Part shown: piece after piece, positions 51,610 through 61,626 of the stretch
How the letters are laid out: each line of letters opens with the position of its first letter
How positions within the stretch are numbered: the first letter of the stretch is position 1
From: Trichococcus alkaliphilus
GTDB lineage: Bacteria; Bacillota; Bacilli; Lactobacillales; Aerococcaceae
Assembly: GCF_003008695.1 (NCBI RefSeq)
Contig: NZ_PXZT01000014.1
Coordinates: forward strand, 1 to 64,000
Direction of reading: 5' to 3'
DNA length: 64,000 nucleotides
The notes under the pieces: generated by a model
What the model saw: the letters and a program-made list of their open reading frames with translations, nothing else
Databases searched by the model: none
What the model was told of the DNA's origin: nothing
Made by a program: the position numbers and the translations under genes

Positions 51610-51850
51610 GCACGTTTATTTGTGCCAGGTCTTGCCACACGTATTCGGAGCGCAGTTGCCGGTATCTGCTCTACTCTTCTCCGAGGAACGGAGGCTTCGC
51701 AGGAGTTCGGCCACATTCTGCTTGTGTTCTCCGATAAGCACGGCTTCATCGGAGTTAAGTAGGATTATTACCAGCGTGCTCCGGGAAGTAGATCCTTCAT
51801 CGGAGCTGCGCCCTCATTCCTTCGCGCTCCTCCGCTTAGCGGGCGCAGGA
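51610..51850. repeat. Intergenic CTCCG/CGGAG hairpin array, copy 3
   Basis: Several hairpin units: CTCCGAT...ATCGGAG (about 51739-51763), CTTCTCCGAGGAACGGAG and CTCCGGGAAG...CGGAG. They follow the same pattern as the arrays near 2.1 and 35.5 kb, with different loops. Located between the two mannitol PTS gene sets; no gene is evident. Confidence 0.6.
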
Positions 51851-51854
51851 AAAC

Positions 51855-51899
51855 AAAAAAGCAAGCAGCCTCCCACTAAATGGGCTGCTGCTTGCTTTT
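51855..51899 (-). terminator. Terminator of the upstream mannitol gene set
   Basis: AAAAAAGCAAGCAGCC (51855-51870) pairs with GGCTGCTGCTTGCTTTT (51883-51899, three-base bulge). On the minus strand it follows the EIIA copy 2 gene by 25 bp and ends in a T run. Confidence 0.85.
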
Positions 51900-51923
51900 G
51901 GCACTTATTTTAAATTGTATCTG

Positions 51924-52358
51924 TTAGCTGTTTTGGAGAATGGTTTGGACTGTCTGCAGATCTTTGGCATCGCTCAATGCCATCACATTTTCGATATCCG
52001 AGCAGAAAAAAGCGATGTCCTGCAAGGCCTCCAATTGTTTTTCCTTCAGTGCCACCACAAAAAGAATGGTTGCGATTTGCAGTTCCTTGCCGCTGCCGAA
52101 GTTGACGCCGTCCGGTACCTGGATCAGGCAGATGCCCTCTTTATCAATATAGGGCTGCCCGTCGCTGTCACCGTGAGGCAAAGCGACAAAATTGCCGACG
52201 TAGATGCTCACTTTACGGTGGCGCGCCAGCATCGATTGGATGTAAGGCTGGGACACCAATCCTTGCGCCACGAGAAATTCCCCGGCGGCAACAATCGCCG
52301 CTTCGGCGCTGCTGTACGTTTGATCCAGCAGAATATGCTCATCTTTGATCGTAATCAT
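51924..52358 (-). CDS. PTS mannitol-specific EIIA (copy 2)
   Basis: A 144-residue EIIA-Mtl paralogue; active His in VALPHGDSDGQPYI. ATG 52358 follows a GGAGGAG site and gives the family length; the frame to 52382 is longer without support. It closes the EIICB-mtlR-EIIA unit. Confidence 0.9.
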   Translation of the reverse strand: MITIKDEHILLDQTYSSAEAAIVAAGEFLVAQGLVSQPYIQSMLARHRKVSIYVGNFVALPHGDSDGQPYIDKEGICLIQVPDGVNFGSGKELQIATILFVVALKEKQLEALQDIAFFCSDIENVMALSDAKDLQTVQTILQNS

Positions 52359-52391
52359 ACGGACTCCTCCCTTCCTTACCACTTGATTTCC

Positions 52392-54425
52392 TTACTTTTT
52401 CACTTCCTCGATCAAGAGGGCCGACAACAATTGGTAGATGATTGCTTCATTGCCGGAATTGAATATCTCCATCCCCAAATCGTTCATGATGATCGCTCCA
52501 CTAATTTTGCCAAGCATCTTAGCGACATTCTCTTCAATCGGATCGGGGGCCAGCATGACCAGCATCCGCGTCAAAGTCATCGGTTCTTTGTCCATGCCGA
52601 CTATTTCCAAGGGCGTCTGCAGATCAAAGACACAAAAACAAGGCTGCAAGACAGCGGCATGGGAAGCGTGGAACAAAGCAAAATGGGTATTGGGAATCCC
52701 GATCGGCGCTTGTTGATAGCGATTCATCAATTTGTCCCGGACTTTTGCCGGGTCTGCGACGATTTCTGCGGAAATGTTTTTCACGGCCAAAGCGACGGTT
52801 TCGGAAATGCTGGCGCTGTTTTTCAACGGCTTGACGAAAAAGTGCTTCAACAACTGGTTGATTTCATCGATGAATGTCATGACTTCCTGATAGTCATCAT
52901 TTTCAGGCAGGCTAGGCTTCGCCGCAGGTTGAACATGCCGCTTCGTATGATCGATTGCGCGGAAAGCCTCTTTGAGCTGCTTGATTTCGTCCTCCAAAAG
53001 CAACGGGGAAACCAACAGATATTTCCCGCTGTATCCCGGCAACAGTGAAGTGGAGATGGTCAGATCAAACTTTTCCTCCAGATTGAGTTTTCCGAGGTCG
53101 GCGATGCGGAAAAAGACGATCTCATTGATGAACGGAAAATGTTTCCGCAAACGCATTTCCAGCATCCGCGTCGAAGCCAAGCCGCTTGGGGAAATGCCGG
53201 CAATATCCACCGCAATGACTTTCGGGCTGCGCTCCAGGGAATTGGCGAAATGCAGCACCATATAGGCGATCTCCTCTTCGGAGAATTCCTGCTGCGGGAA
53301 CACTTTCGGCAAGGCATTGCGGATTGCACCGGCAACTTCCGAATATTGGCCCATGATCCGCTCCAGGATGGGATTGTTCAGGCTTCCTTGGTTCAGGATG
53401 GCGCGGCTCAACGCCGCGGAAAGGTGCGTCAAGAGCATTTTGTAGAGATTGCTGTCTTCAAAGAAATTGACTTCGGCATCGCGGCTGACGTTTTCGATCA
53501 ATTGCTTCACTTGATAAGCCAAACGCGTATCAAAGCTTTCGTTAAAAAAATCGTTGTCCAAGTCACTGAAGAAATCGCCCAACAGATTAGCGAAGAAGAC
53601 GACTTCGCTGACCGCGTACAATTGCTTCGTGTGCGCTGCGATTTTGGCAAAAATTTGCTTCGCCAAATCCAACAACTCCTTATTGATTTGTCCCGCATAG
53701 GAATCCTCCACCAGTTGGCAGCCTCGCGGCACGCGATCCATGGAAATGGTCAGCATCAAAATCAAAAATTCCAGTTTCCGATCACTCAAGTCGGAAAAAC
53801 GGGGTTCGACGATTTCCCGCACCAATTTTTGGGCGAAAAGCAACTGCTCTTGGTTGACGAATTGCAGAAAGAAACTTTCTTTGTCTTCCAATTCCGAAAA
53901 GTGGAAGAAGTGGTACTCATTGATCTCGATTCCCAAAATATTGGCCAACAGGAGCCGGCGATACTTTTCGCTGCCGGCAAGTTCGTAGCCGCGATTCCGC
54001 GTGATTGTTAAGGGCAACCGCGCCAAACGCAGCTCCAACTGTTTGATGTCGGCAAAAAACGTGGTGTTGCTGATCAAGTATTCATCCAGGAACGTCTGCA
54101 TGCTGATAGGCTCATCGCTGTTCAACAACTGCAGCAAAATGGCATGTTGGCGTTCCGTGGCGGATAGTTCGGAAGGCTCATCCTCAGACACGATGGAAAG
54201 GATTTTTGCTTTTGCGGCATCCTCAGCAAGCAATCGGAAACGGCCCCGGCTCGCTTTTTCCAGCTTTGCGCCGATGGATTCCAAAGAAAGCTCCAGATTT
54301 GCCAACTCGCGGTAAACCGTACGCTTGCTGACTTTCAGCAGGCTCATCAAGCGTTCCACGGTGACCGGTGAGGCAGAATGCAGCAATTCTTTTAAAATGA
54401 TGGTCTCTCTAGGAGTTAGAAACAT
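52392..54425 (-). CDS. mtlR: Mannitol operon regulator MtlR (PRD family)
   Basis: A 677-residue regulator: N-terminal HTH (VTVERLMSLLKVSKRTVYREL), two PRDs (about 170-400), an EIIB-like domain and a C-terminal EIIA domain with its His in GIPNTHFALFHA. The EIIB-like domain reads VDIAGISPSGLAST where MtlR proteins usually have a phosphorylatable Cys, so this control input seems lost. The gene overlaps the preceding EIICB gene by 17 bp. It probably activates both mannitol units. Confidence 0.9.
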   Translation of the reverse strand: MFLTPRETIILKELLHSASPVTVERLMSLLKVSKRTVYRELANLELSLESIGAKLEKASRGRFRLLAEDAAKAKILSIVSEDEPSELSATERQHAILLQLLNSDEPISMQTFLDEYLISNTTFFADIKQLELRLARLPLTITRNRGYELAGSEKYRRLLLANILGIEINEYHFFHFSELEDKESFFLQFVNQEQLLFAQKLVREIVEPRFSDLSDRKLEFLILMLTISMDRVPRGCQLVEDSYAGQINKELLDLAKQIFAKIAAHTKQLYAVSEVVFFANLLGDFFSDLDNDFFNESFDTRLAYQVKQLIENVSRDAEVNFFEDSNLYKMLLTHLSAALSRAILNQGSLNNPILERIMGQYSEVAGAIRNALPKVFPQQEFSEEEIAYMVLHFANSLERSPKVIAVDIAGISPSGLASTRMLEMRLRKHFPFINEIVFFRIADLGKLNLEEKFDLTISTSLLPGYSGKYLLVSPLLLEDEIKQLKEAFRAIDHTKRHVQPAAKPSLPENDDYQEVMTFIDEINQLLKHFFVKPLKNSASISETVALAVKNISAEIVADPAKVRDKLMNRYQQAPIGIPNTHFALFHASHAAVLQPCFCVFDLQTPLEIVGMDKEPMTLTRMLVMLAPDPIEENVAKMLGKISGAIIMNDLGMEIFNSGNEAIIYQLLSALLIEEVKK

Positions 54426-56100
54426 CTGATAAGTCTCCCCTTAATAGTTTCTCGTATTTGTTCGTTGCGATAAGATGCTCGACGATCAGCAATGGGCCTT
54501 TGGGCAGGACGTTTTCAGAAGCAAAAGTTTCCGTGACGACATACAGATTCCTTTGATCCGCAATCACCTGTTCCAACGGCTGCTTTTCGATGTCGATCCT
54601 CATATGATGCTTTTCCGCTAAGTTCCGGAACGCTTGCACCGCCATAGTCTGCGAACCCCGGACACCATCCGAGTATAAAAAGACGACTTTTTGATACGGC
54701 AGTTTTCCCTCCAACTGTACCGGCGTAATCTTTTTTTCTTGTTCATCGGTCAGCAGCGCGACAACTTTCATGTACTCTGTCTGATCCAAAAAATTTCCGA
54801 TTGTGACAATCTGGGCGTGCGGGGCTTGTGTTTCGGCCAAATGCTTCAGCTCGTTCTGGGTAATCAGCAACAGATGCGGATCATCCTGCACGCGGTAAAT
54901 GGACGTGTAATCCACGGGAATCGACACGCCGCTCTCTTTCAATTGCCGCCGCATAATGCTGGCCCCCATCGCACTTGAACCCATTCCTGCATCGCAAGCG
55001 AATAAAATTTTCTGAATTTCCGTCACTTTCGTCACCTTTTCTGAAATTTCTTTTTTTGTCCGGTCTTTCCGGATCACGAAGCCAGCCAGCAAAAAACTTA
55101 CCAGCGCGCTTGCCGCAATGCCGCATGCAACCCCCAGCAGCATATCCTGGGGCGTATTCGCCAAAATAGTCACGATCGATCCAGGGGATGCCGGTGCTTT
55201 CAAGCCCACTTGAAACAACTCAAAAACCAACGTGCCGCTCATCCCGCTCAAAATGACTGCGGCAAACAACCTGGGATTCAATAAAACAAACGGGAAGTAT
55301 ATCTCGTGGATTCCGCCGATCAGATGGATCATAAAAGCCCCACTGGCACTGGCCTTCAGTTCTTTCCGGCTGAATAGGATGAAAGCCAGCAGAACACCCA
55401 GGCCCGGACCAGGGTTGGTTTCGATGAGAAACAGCAACGACGTCCCTGCATCACCCGCTTGTTCAATGCCCAACGGCGTCAGAATGCCGTGATTGAGCGT
55501 ATTGTTCAAGAACAAGACCTTCAGCGGCTCTATAAAAATGTTCGTCAACAAGAGTAGATTTCGCTGAATCAACCAGCCGACCAACAGACTGATTTGCTGC
55601 GTGACGCCCGCAATGAACGGACCTATAAAAACCAAACTCAAATAGCCGAGCAGCATACCGATGATCCCCGCCGAAAAATTACGGACCAGCATTTCATACC
55701 CTGCTTTGACCCTCGGGAAAATATATTTATCGAATAGAAAAACGTTCCAGCCAGTCAGCGGACCTATCACCATGGCTCCCAGTATCTGCGGGTCTTCAGA
55801 ATCCACGAGCATACCGATCACCGCGATGGCCGCGACGACTCCAGCCCGTTTCTCGATCAATCTTCCCCCGGTATAGGCAATCAAAACCGGGAGCAGAAAC
55901 TGGATCATGAGCTGATCCATTTCAATAAAGGATTGTTGGAGCGGACCCTGAAAATATTGGATAAGCGTCGTTATGATCCCCCAAGTAATGAAGACGCTGA
56001 CGTTCGGCATGATCATTCCGCTGAGATAATGGCCGAACCGCCTTATTTTCAGCAGATCAAACGTTGCTTCCTTCGCATAGGATCGTTTTGCTCTTTTCAT
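54409..56100 (-). CDS. PTS mannitol-specific EIICB with extra degenerate EIIB domain (copy 2)
   Basis: A 563-residue paralogue of the permease at 49787 with the same build: EIIC ([16 protein letters not shown]), EIIB with active Cys in [14 protein letters not shown], then a degenerate second EIIB (VFLYSDGVRGSQTMA, no Cys). The shared odd architecture shows the two arose by duplication of a gene that already had the extra domain. ATG 56100 has a GGGAGG site. First gene of the EIICB-mtlR-EIIA unit. Confidence 0.9.
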   Translation of the reverse strand: MKRAKRSYAKEATFDLLKIRRFGHYLSGMIMPNVSVFITWGIITTLIQYFQGPLQQSFIEMDQLMIQFLLPVLIAYTGGRLIEKRAGVVAAIAVIGMLVDSEDPQILGAMVIGPLTGWNVFLFDKYIFPRVKAGYEMLVRNFSAGIIGMLLGYLSLVFIGPFIAGVTQQISLLVGWLIQRNLLLLTNIFIEPLKVLFLNNTLNHGILTPLGIEQAGDAGTSLLFLIETNPGPGLGVLLAFILFSRKELKASASGAFMIHLIGGIHEIYFPFVLLNPRLFAAVILSGMSGTLVFELFQVGLKAPASPGSIVTILANTPQDMLLGVACGIAASALVSFLLAGFVIRKDRTKKEISEKVTKVTEIQKILFACDAGMGSSAMGASIMRRQLKESGVSIPVDYTSIYRVQDDPHLLLITQNELKHLAETQAPHAQIVTIGNFLDQTEYMKVVALLTDEQEKKITPVQLEGKLPYQKVVFLYSDGVRGSQTMAVQAFRNLAEKHHMRIDIEKQPLEQVIADQRNLYVVTETFASENVLPKGPLLIVEHLIATNKYEKLLRGDLSDVSNS

Positions 56101-56181
56101 GATCACACCTCCCTTTCTTTTTTCTGGGCCACACCCGCTCTGCGTTGGTTTCGCTTACATTTTCGTGGATGTTTCTAATTC

Positions 56182-56208
56182 ATTATACATATAATCACAC
56201 AGTTGTGT
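56182..56208 (-). promoter_or_regulatory. Candidate MtlR-dependent promoter
   Basis: On the minus strand a perfect TATAAT -10 hexamer (56187-56182) has no -35 box. Instead, the inverted repeat ACACAGTTGTGT (56197-56208) covers the -35 region, the expected place for an activator such as MtlR. Confidence 0.5.
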
Positions 56209-56290
56209 ACATTTGCAGTCATTATCCTAGCTGACGGATGCAGTCACCCCGTCAGGTTCAGGAATCACTGCCGACTGACAACAAAAAAGC

Positions 56291-56321
56291 CGTGGAACAC
56301 CCCTTACTGCAGTGTTCCACG
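56291..56321 (-). terminator. Terminator of glmM
   Basis: CGTGGAACAC (56291-56300) pairs perfectly with GTGTTCCACG (56312-56321). On the minus strand it is followed by GCTTTTTTG. Confidence 0.88.
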
Positions 56322-56350
56322 ACCCTAAAATGTTTTACAGGATCTCTATC

Positions 56351-57703
56351 TTAGATGCCGATTTCCGCTTTTACGACATTTACGATGCGCATAACGTAGT
56401 CATGGCATTTTTCATCCGTTTCAGCTTCAGCCATAACGCGCAACAACGGTTCTGTTCCGCTTGGGCGCACCAAAATGCGGCCTTTGCCTGCCATTTCAGC
56501 TTCCACTTCTTCAATGACAGCTTTCACAGCCGGAATCTCCATTACGCCGTCTTTTTCGGAAACGCGTACGTTCACCAATTCTTGCGGGTAAAGCGTCACT
56601 TCATCAGCCAATTCGGAAAGTTTTTTGCCGGTTTGTTTCATGACGTTCAACAATTGAATACCCGTCAATAGGCCATCCCCGGTCGTGTTCATTTCCAGGA
56701 AGACAACGTGTCCGGATTGCTCGCCGCCCAAATTGTAGCCATTTTTGCGCATTTCTTCCACGACATAACGGTCGCCTACTTGCGTCTTCAAGGCAGTCAT
56801 GCCCTCAGCTTCAACCGCTAAATGGAAACCCAAGTTACTCATGACAGTGGAGACGATTGTGTTTTGATTCAATTTATTGCGCTCTTTCAAATATTTACCG
56901 CAGATGAACATGATCCGGTCGCCGTCAATGATGCGCCCATTTTCATCCACAGCGATACAGCGATCGGCGTCGCCATCGAATGCCAAGCCGACATCCGCTT
57001 TTTTCTCAACGACAAATTTACCTAGGACATCCGGATGCGTGGAACCAACGCCTTTGTTGATGTTGATGCCGTCCGGATTTGCACCCATTGTATAGAAGTC
57101 TGTTTCCAAGTCCGCGAATAAACGATTGACGACCGGTGAGGCTGCCCCGTTTGCCGCATCCAGGCAGACTGTGATGCCAGAAAGATCATCCGGGATGGTC
57201 GTCTGCAAATATTGTGCATATTTCAGGACGCCTTCAGGATATTCATCGACCGTACCCAAACCGTCTGCAGAAGGTCTCGGCAAATCGTCCCCTTCTTGAT
57301 CCAAATAGGCTTCGATTTCGTATTCCTGTTCGTCCGATAATTTGAAACCGTCAGCTCCGAAAAATTTGATGCCGTTATCGCCTGCAGGATTGTGCGATGC
57401 AGAAATCATGACCCCTGCAACGGCACCTTGGATGCGCGTCAGATAAGCGACGCCTGGTGTTGGGATGACTCCCAATTGCAGCACTTCGATACCTACTGAC
57501 AATAATCCGGAAACCAATGCATATTCCAACAATTGACCTGAAATTCTTGTATCACGCGCTACCAGCACAAGCGGATGCGCGATATCTTTAGCGTGCTGTC
57601 TTAGGACATATCCTCCAAAACGGCCTAATTTGAAAGCTAATTCTGGCGTCAATTCGCTGTTCGCAACGCCTCTGACACCGTCTGTTCCAAAATATTTACC
57701 CAT
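56351..57703 (-). CDS. glmM: Phosphoglucosamine mutase GlmM
   Basis: A 450-residue enzyme converting glucosamine 6-phosphate to glucosamine 1-phosphate. The phospho-serine loop is [12 protein letters not shown] (about 100), the metal loop FDGDADRC, the sugar loop LGGEQSGHV, and the phosphate-binding loop [14 protein letters not shown]. It is the third gene of the cdaA-cdaR-glmM operon; GlmM is known to bind and restrain CdaA in relatives. Confidence 0.97.
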   Translation of the reverse strand: MGKYFGTDGVRGVANSELTPELAFKLGRFGGYVLRQHAKDIAHPLVLVARDTRISGQLLEYALVSGLLSVGIEVLQLGVIPTPGVAYLTRIQGAVAGVMISASHNPAGDNGIKFFGADGFKLSDEQEYEIEAYLDQEGDDLPRPSADGLGTVDEYPEGVLKYAQYLQTTIPDDLSGITVCLDAANGAASPVVNRLFADLETDFYTMGANPDGININKGVGSTHPDVLGKFVVEKKADVGLAFDGDADRCIAVDENGRIIDGDRIMFICGKYLKERNKLNQNTIVSTVMSNLGFHLAVEAEGMTALKTQVGDRYVVEEMRKNGYNLGGEQSGHVVFLEMNTTGDGLLTGIQLLNVMKQTGKKLSELADEVTLYPQELVNVRVSEKDGVMEIPAVKAVIEEVEAEMAGKGRILVRPSGTEPLLRVMAEAETDEKCHDYVMRIVNVVKAEIGI

Positions 57704-57767
57704 TACCTGTAATCTCCTTTAGATTTTTCATTTATTTTCTTTGCATGGATTTGTTTGATTTTTGATT

Positions 57768-58877
57768 TTATGAGCTGCTCTCCGATTGACTCGCTTCGCT
57801 GTCCAGACTGTCCGTAGCCGAAGATGCGATAGCGCTGCTTTCGTCGGCAGAAGAGGAGGATTCCCCTTCATCAGTGGTGGCCTCCGAATCAGCTGCAGCC
57901 TCGGTAGCATCCGACACGCGGATATTGACCTTGATTGTGGTCGGCGTAGCCGTCAAAGTGTCATTCGGGACCGGAATCGTGAGTGTTTGGGTGGTGTTGC
58001 TCTCCACACCCGTGACACTGACCGGCAGAACCACTTCATCGATATCGGCAAGCACAGACTTATCTCCTGTCAAGGTCACACTGGATTCCCCATCCACTTC
58101 AATCGTATAGATTTTACCTTCAAGCGGCACACCAATCTGTTGGATGACCAACGGCACTTCTTTCCCGTATAGAGAAATCGGAATCTTGACGGAAATTTCT
58201 TGCGGATCGACGGAAACATTCAACTTATTCCCACTAGCGTCCACTACTTGTACTACAGTATTCATATTCACAGTATTTGTCAAGCCATTTTCAGCTGCAA
58301 CCGTCACGTAAACACTATCCACACGGCTTATGGTCGAGGCCGGTCCGGTCAAAGTTACGGTATCCGCACTCAGTTCCGGAACGCCCGCCAGATATAGCGG
58401 ATCGACCAATGATTCATCGAAGCGGACTTCCACCGTGCTCTCGATGGCAACCCGCTCTTCAATGACTATATTCACACGCGATGGCGTAATCGCATAATCG
58501 ATTTCGTTCGAAAGATTTTCGGCCGTCAATTGAATCGTATGGGTTCCTGGCCCCAGTTCGTCCAAGTCTTCTGTAACGATGCGGTAATCCGCAGCGGAAA
58601 TCGTCTGCACGAGTACGCTTTCCGGTCCGGTCAGGGTCAACACTACTGTTTCCGGCAATCCTGAAATGAAATACTCGTCCGTATCGATGTTCACTTGGAT
58701 AGGGACATTCGAAATGGTTTCCCGTTTGCTGGTGCTGATGGAACTGTTGCTGGTGCTCGTGGACCAGCCATAGTTTTCTGAGTAGACATAGGCGAACAAC
58801 AATAAGGAAATCACGAAAGAGAGGCCTCTGACGACCCATTTGTTTTCCAAAAACTTATCGTCTTGCTGCTTTCTCAT
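57768..58877 (-). CDS. cdaR: YbbR-domain protein CdaR, regulator of diadenylate cyclase
   Basis: A 369-residue membrane-anchored protein: one N-terminal helix (about 15-30), then about four extracellular YbbR repeats (each ending in a V-I-V/K-I pattern such as PSRVNIVIEERV). The C-terminal tail is rich in Ser, Glu and Asp (SSSADESSAIASSATDS), probably unstructured. CdaR modulates CdaA. It overlaps cdaA by 4 bp. Confidence 0.92.
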   Translation of the reverse strand: MRKQQDDKFLENKWVVRGLSFVISLLLFAYVYSENYGWSTSTSNSSISTSKRETISNVPIQVNIDTDEYFISGLPETVVLTLTGPESVLVQTISAADYRIVTEDLDELGPGTHTIQLTAENLSNEIDYAITPSRVNIVIEERVAIESTVEVRFDESLVDPLYLAGVPELSADTVTLTGPASTISRVDSVYVTVAAENGLTNTVNMNTVVQVVDASGNKLNVSVDPQEISVKIPISLYGKEVPLVIQQIGVPLEGKIYTIEVDGESSVTLTGDKSVLADIDEVVLPVSVTGVESNTTQTLTIPVPNDTLTATPTTIKVNIRVSDATEAAADSEATTDEGESSSSADESSAIASSATDSLDSEASQSESSS

Positions 58878-59716
58878 TCAGAGCCACCCCACTTCGTATT
58901 GTCAAAGAAATCCTGAATGAAATTGGTAGTCTTTTCTTCCTCTTCTTCCACGACCAATTGATCCGTCAGGTAGGCGACAAAATCATCGCGGTTCATTTCA
59001 CGCAACAAGCTCGTCTTATGGGCAATGCTGACGCCCCCGGTCTCTTCCGAAACGATGATCGTGATGGCATCACTGACTTCACAAAGGCCGATTGCGGCAC
59101 GGTGCCTTGTTCCCAACTCTTTCGGGATGAAGGAACTTTCTGATAATGGCAGATAACTAGCTGCGGTAGCGATTTTATAATCCTGGATGATGACCGCTCC
59201 ATCATGCAAAGGTGTGTTTGGGATGAAAATATTGATAAGCAGCTGGTTGGTCACCTCTCCGCCGATCCTTATCCCTGTTGCAGCGTACTCATCCAGCAAA
59301 CCTTGCTGCTCGATGGATATCAATGCTCCGATTTTTCGCTTTGCCATATATTGGACAGCCTTATCCAACTCCGTCACCAAGCGTTCGCTCATATTGACCG
59401 AGCGTTTGGCTTTCTTTCTGAATCCCGTCTTGCCCAGGTGCTCCAAACCTCTTCTGATTTCCGGCTGGAACACGATAATGACCGCCACGACACCCCATTG
59501 GATGACTCGGTTCATGATCCAATCTATGGTCTGCAACTGAAGCGTGACAGCAGCCAGTTTGATCAGCACGATGATCCCGATCCCTTTCAGCAATTGAATG
59601 GAACGCGTACCTTTTAAAATCATGATCAACTTGTAGACCAGATACCATACCAACAGAATATCCACTATATCAAAGGCATTGCTCCAGGTGATCACTTCTC
59701 CCCAATCGATTGACAC
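58874..59716 (-). CDS. cdaA: Diadenylate cyclase CdaA
   Basis: A 280-residue enzyme that makes c-di-AMP from two ATP. Three N-terminal helices (about 12-85) precede the DAC domain, whose catalytic motifs DGAVII and RHRAAIG are both present (PLHDGAVIIQ, GTRHRAAIGLCE). c-di-AMP controls potassium and osmolyte balance and wall homeostasis; pairing with cdaR and glmM is the conserved Firmicutes arrangement. Confidence 0.96.
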   Translation of the reverse strand: MSIDWGEVITWSNAFDIVDILLVWYLVYKLIMILKGTRSIQLLKGIGIIVLIKLAAVTLQLQTIDWIMNRVIQWGVVAVIIVFQPEIRRGLEHLGKTGFRKKAKRSVNMSERLVTELDKAVQYMAKRKIGALISIEQQGLLDEYAATGIRIGGEVTNQLLINIFIPNTPLHDGAVIIQDYKIATAASYLPLSESSFIPKELGTRHRAAIGLCEVSDAITIIVSEETGGVSIAHKTSLLREMNRDDFVAYLTDQLVVEEEEEKTTNFIQDFFDNTKWGGSE

Positions 59717-59937
59717 ATGCGCACCTCCACGTTCAAAGTTATATCGTCAATTATATCACAAATAATCCGGCCGAATGGCATTGATTCCTTGAGAAAGCGC
59801 TTCAGTAGCGTTACAATGGAAGCAGATGGGCAATCGATCACACAGGAAGCATATCGTTTGCAAATCCGGCTCACTTTGCTACACTTAGTTTATAGTTATT
59901 ACAATAAGATAATTAATTTAAATTAGGAGGAATTCAA

Positions 59938-60360
59938 ATGAGTATCGATTTTAAGGATCATGGCAAAAAACCTTACGTAGTGAACATCGAGGACGCAACC
60001 CTGCAGAACGAAAACTATCGCACAACAATTTGGACCGGCGAAAAATTACAGGTGACTGTGATGACGATCCAACCGAACGATGACATTGGATTGGAAGTCC
60101 ACCATGGCATCGACCAATTCATCCGCATCGAAGAAGGCGACGGCGTGTGCGTGATGGGCGACTCAGAGGACGATCTGTACTTCAAACAGAAAGTATCCGA
60201 CGATGATGCTGTCTTTGTCCCTGCCGACAAATGGCACAACATCACCAACACAGGGGACAAACCACTCAAACTGTATACGATCTATGCAGGCCCTAGCCAC
60301 TTGCCCGGCACTGTCCACCCGACCCACGAAGACGCAGAAAACGATCCAAACGAACATTAA
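59938..60360 (+). CDS. Cupin-domain protein
   Basis: A 140-residue single-cupin protein. Motif 1 is GLEVHHGIDQFIRIEEGDG (metal ligands H, H and E), motif 2 VPADKWHNITNTGD. The C terminus is His/Asp/Glu-rich (HPTHEDAENDPNEH). Small stand-alone cupins bind a metal and may be isomerases or dioxygenases; the reaction is unknown. AGGAGG precedes the ATG. Confidence 0.85.
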   Translation: MSIDFKDHGKKPYVVNIEDATLQNENYRTTIWTGEKLQVTVMTIQPNDDIGLEVHHGIDQFIRIEEGDGVCVMGDSEDDLYFKQKVSDDDAVFVPADKWHNITNTGDKPLKLYTIYAGPSHLPGTVHPTHEDAENDPNEH

Positions 60361-60370
60361 TTAAGAAAAA

Positions 60371-60407
60371 AAATGAGCCCAGGAAATATTCCCGGGCTCA
60401 TTTTTTT
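60371..60407 (+). terminator. Terminator of the cupin gene
   Basis: AAATGAGCCC (60371-60380) pairs with GGGCTCATTT (60394-60403), then T4. It can also serve the convergent 66-residue gene. Confidence 0.85.
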
Positions 60408-60418
60408 ATTCATCAGAA

Positions 60419-60619
60419 TCAATCAACCAGTTTCGCTAATTCTTCTTCAGGCAAGTAGAACGATACTTTGCCGCATTGCGGGCATGCCGCTGCTTCCAAA
60501 GACGCTTTTGTGTGTCCGTTCAATGTTTTCTCCTTCGCCAACTCAACAAGATAAACCCCTTGCGAATACAAACCTAGCCCTTCAATCAAATCAACGTTGC
60601 AATCTGTGCATTTAGCCAT
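60419..60619 (-). CDS. Small protein with two CxxC pairs (66 aa)
   Basis: A 66-residue protein with CTDC near the N terminus and CPQC at about residue 46, the pattern of a zinc ribbon or rubredoxin-like knuckle. The C-terminal part is acidic and helical (EEELAKLVD). Function unknown; similar small proteins are annotated as nucleic-acid-binding or hypothetical. Confidence 0.7.
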   Translation of the reverse strand: MAKCTDCNVDLIEGLGLYSQGVYLVELAKEKTLNGHTKASLEAAACPQCGKVSFYLPEEELAKLVD

Positions 60620-60782
60620 TGTATTTCCCCTGCTTTCTCTTCGATAATTGTCTATTTTTTTGAAACATACGCCTCATCCATCATATCACGTTTTTCTGAT
60701 GAAACATTTTTCCAAATTATGAACTTTTATCTCAAAAGCAAGAAAGCCGATTAGATCGACCCAGGAGACTTGTTGGAGTGGA

Positions 60783-61607
60783 TTATTCCGTTACTTCTGT
60801 CACATCGACGCCATAGTATTTTTCAGACAAGGCTTTGATTGTACCGTCAGCAAGCAGGTTCTGTAATTCTTCATCAAACTCTTTACGCAATTTTTCGCCT
60901 GCTTCATCTTTAGCAAAGGGGAAAGCCACTTCGCCGATCGCAATATTTTCTGGCAAAATACGCAATTCCAGATCATCTTTTTTGATTGTTGCAGCCAACA
61001 CTGCTTTATCTTGGGCATATCCAGCGACTTGACCTTTCAGTGTGTCTTCTTGCGGGCCTTCACGCGTATCGTATTGACGGATTTCGATTTCCAACCCTGT
61101 ATCGGCTATATAGGCTTCCAATTCCGTCAGTTTGTTGCTTCCGGCCACACCGCCGATCGTTTCGCCTTCCAGATCTTCCGTACTTTCGAAGGCACTGTCT
61201 TCCCTTACGGCAATTCCTGAAGCTGTATAGGCATAAGGCGTTGTGAAATCGACCGCTTCCGCGCGCTCAGGGGTAATCGCAAAATTGTTGGCGATCGTGT
61301 CCAATTTACCGGCATTCAATGAAGCCAACAAACCATCAAACGCGCCTGTAGTCCATTCCAATTCATAGCCTAGGTTAGCGGCGATTGTTTCCAATACTTC
61401 AACATCGTACCCGACTAACTTATCCTCTTCCATGTATGAATTAGGGAATGATTGTCCGGTTGCGCCCACTTGTAAGGTTACTTTTTCCTCTGTCACGCTT
61501 GCTTCGCTTGATTCAGCAGCCGGCTCCGTATTTGCACAAGCAGTCAGTCCACCCAATACTGCAGTTAATGCGGCAGCTCTTAAAATCAATTTTGACCATT
61601 TCTTCAT
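60783..61607 (-). CDS. Amino-acid ABC transporter substrate-binding lipoprotein
   Basis: A 274-residue periplasmic-binding-type protein. Its signal peptide ends in the lipobox LTAC, so it is anchored outside the membrane. The type II binding fold has AVDFTTPYAYTASGIAV and AYIADTGLEIEIRQ, as in polar amino acid receptors (cystine/glutamine type). Its ATPase partner is encoded at the window end. ATG 61607 is eight bases from an AAAGGAG site. Substrate not certain. Confidence 0.88.
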   Translation of the reverse strand: MKKWSKLILRAAALTAVLGGLTACANTEPAAESSEASVTEEKVTLQVGATGQSFPNSYMEEDKLVGYDVEVLETIAANLGYELEWTTGAFDGLLASLNAGKLDTIANNFAITPERAEAVDFTTPYAYTASGIAVREDSAFESTEDLEGETIGGVAGSNKLTELEAYIADTGLEIEIRQYDTREGPQEDTLKGQVAGYAQDKAVLAATIKKDDLELRILPENIAIGEVAFPFAKDEAGEKLRKEFDEELQNLLADGTIKALSEKYYGVDVTEVTE

Positions 61608-61626
61608 ATTAAACACTCCTTTAGTT

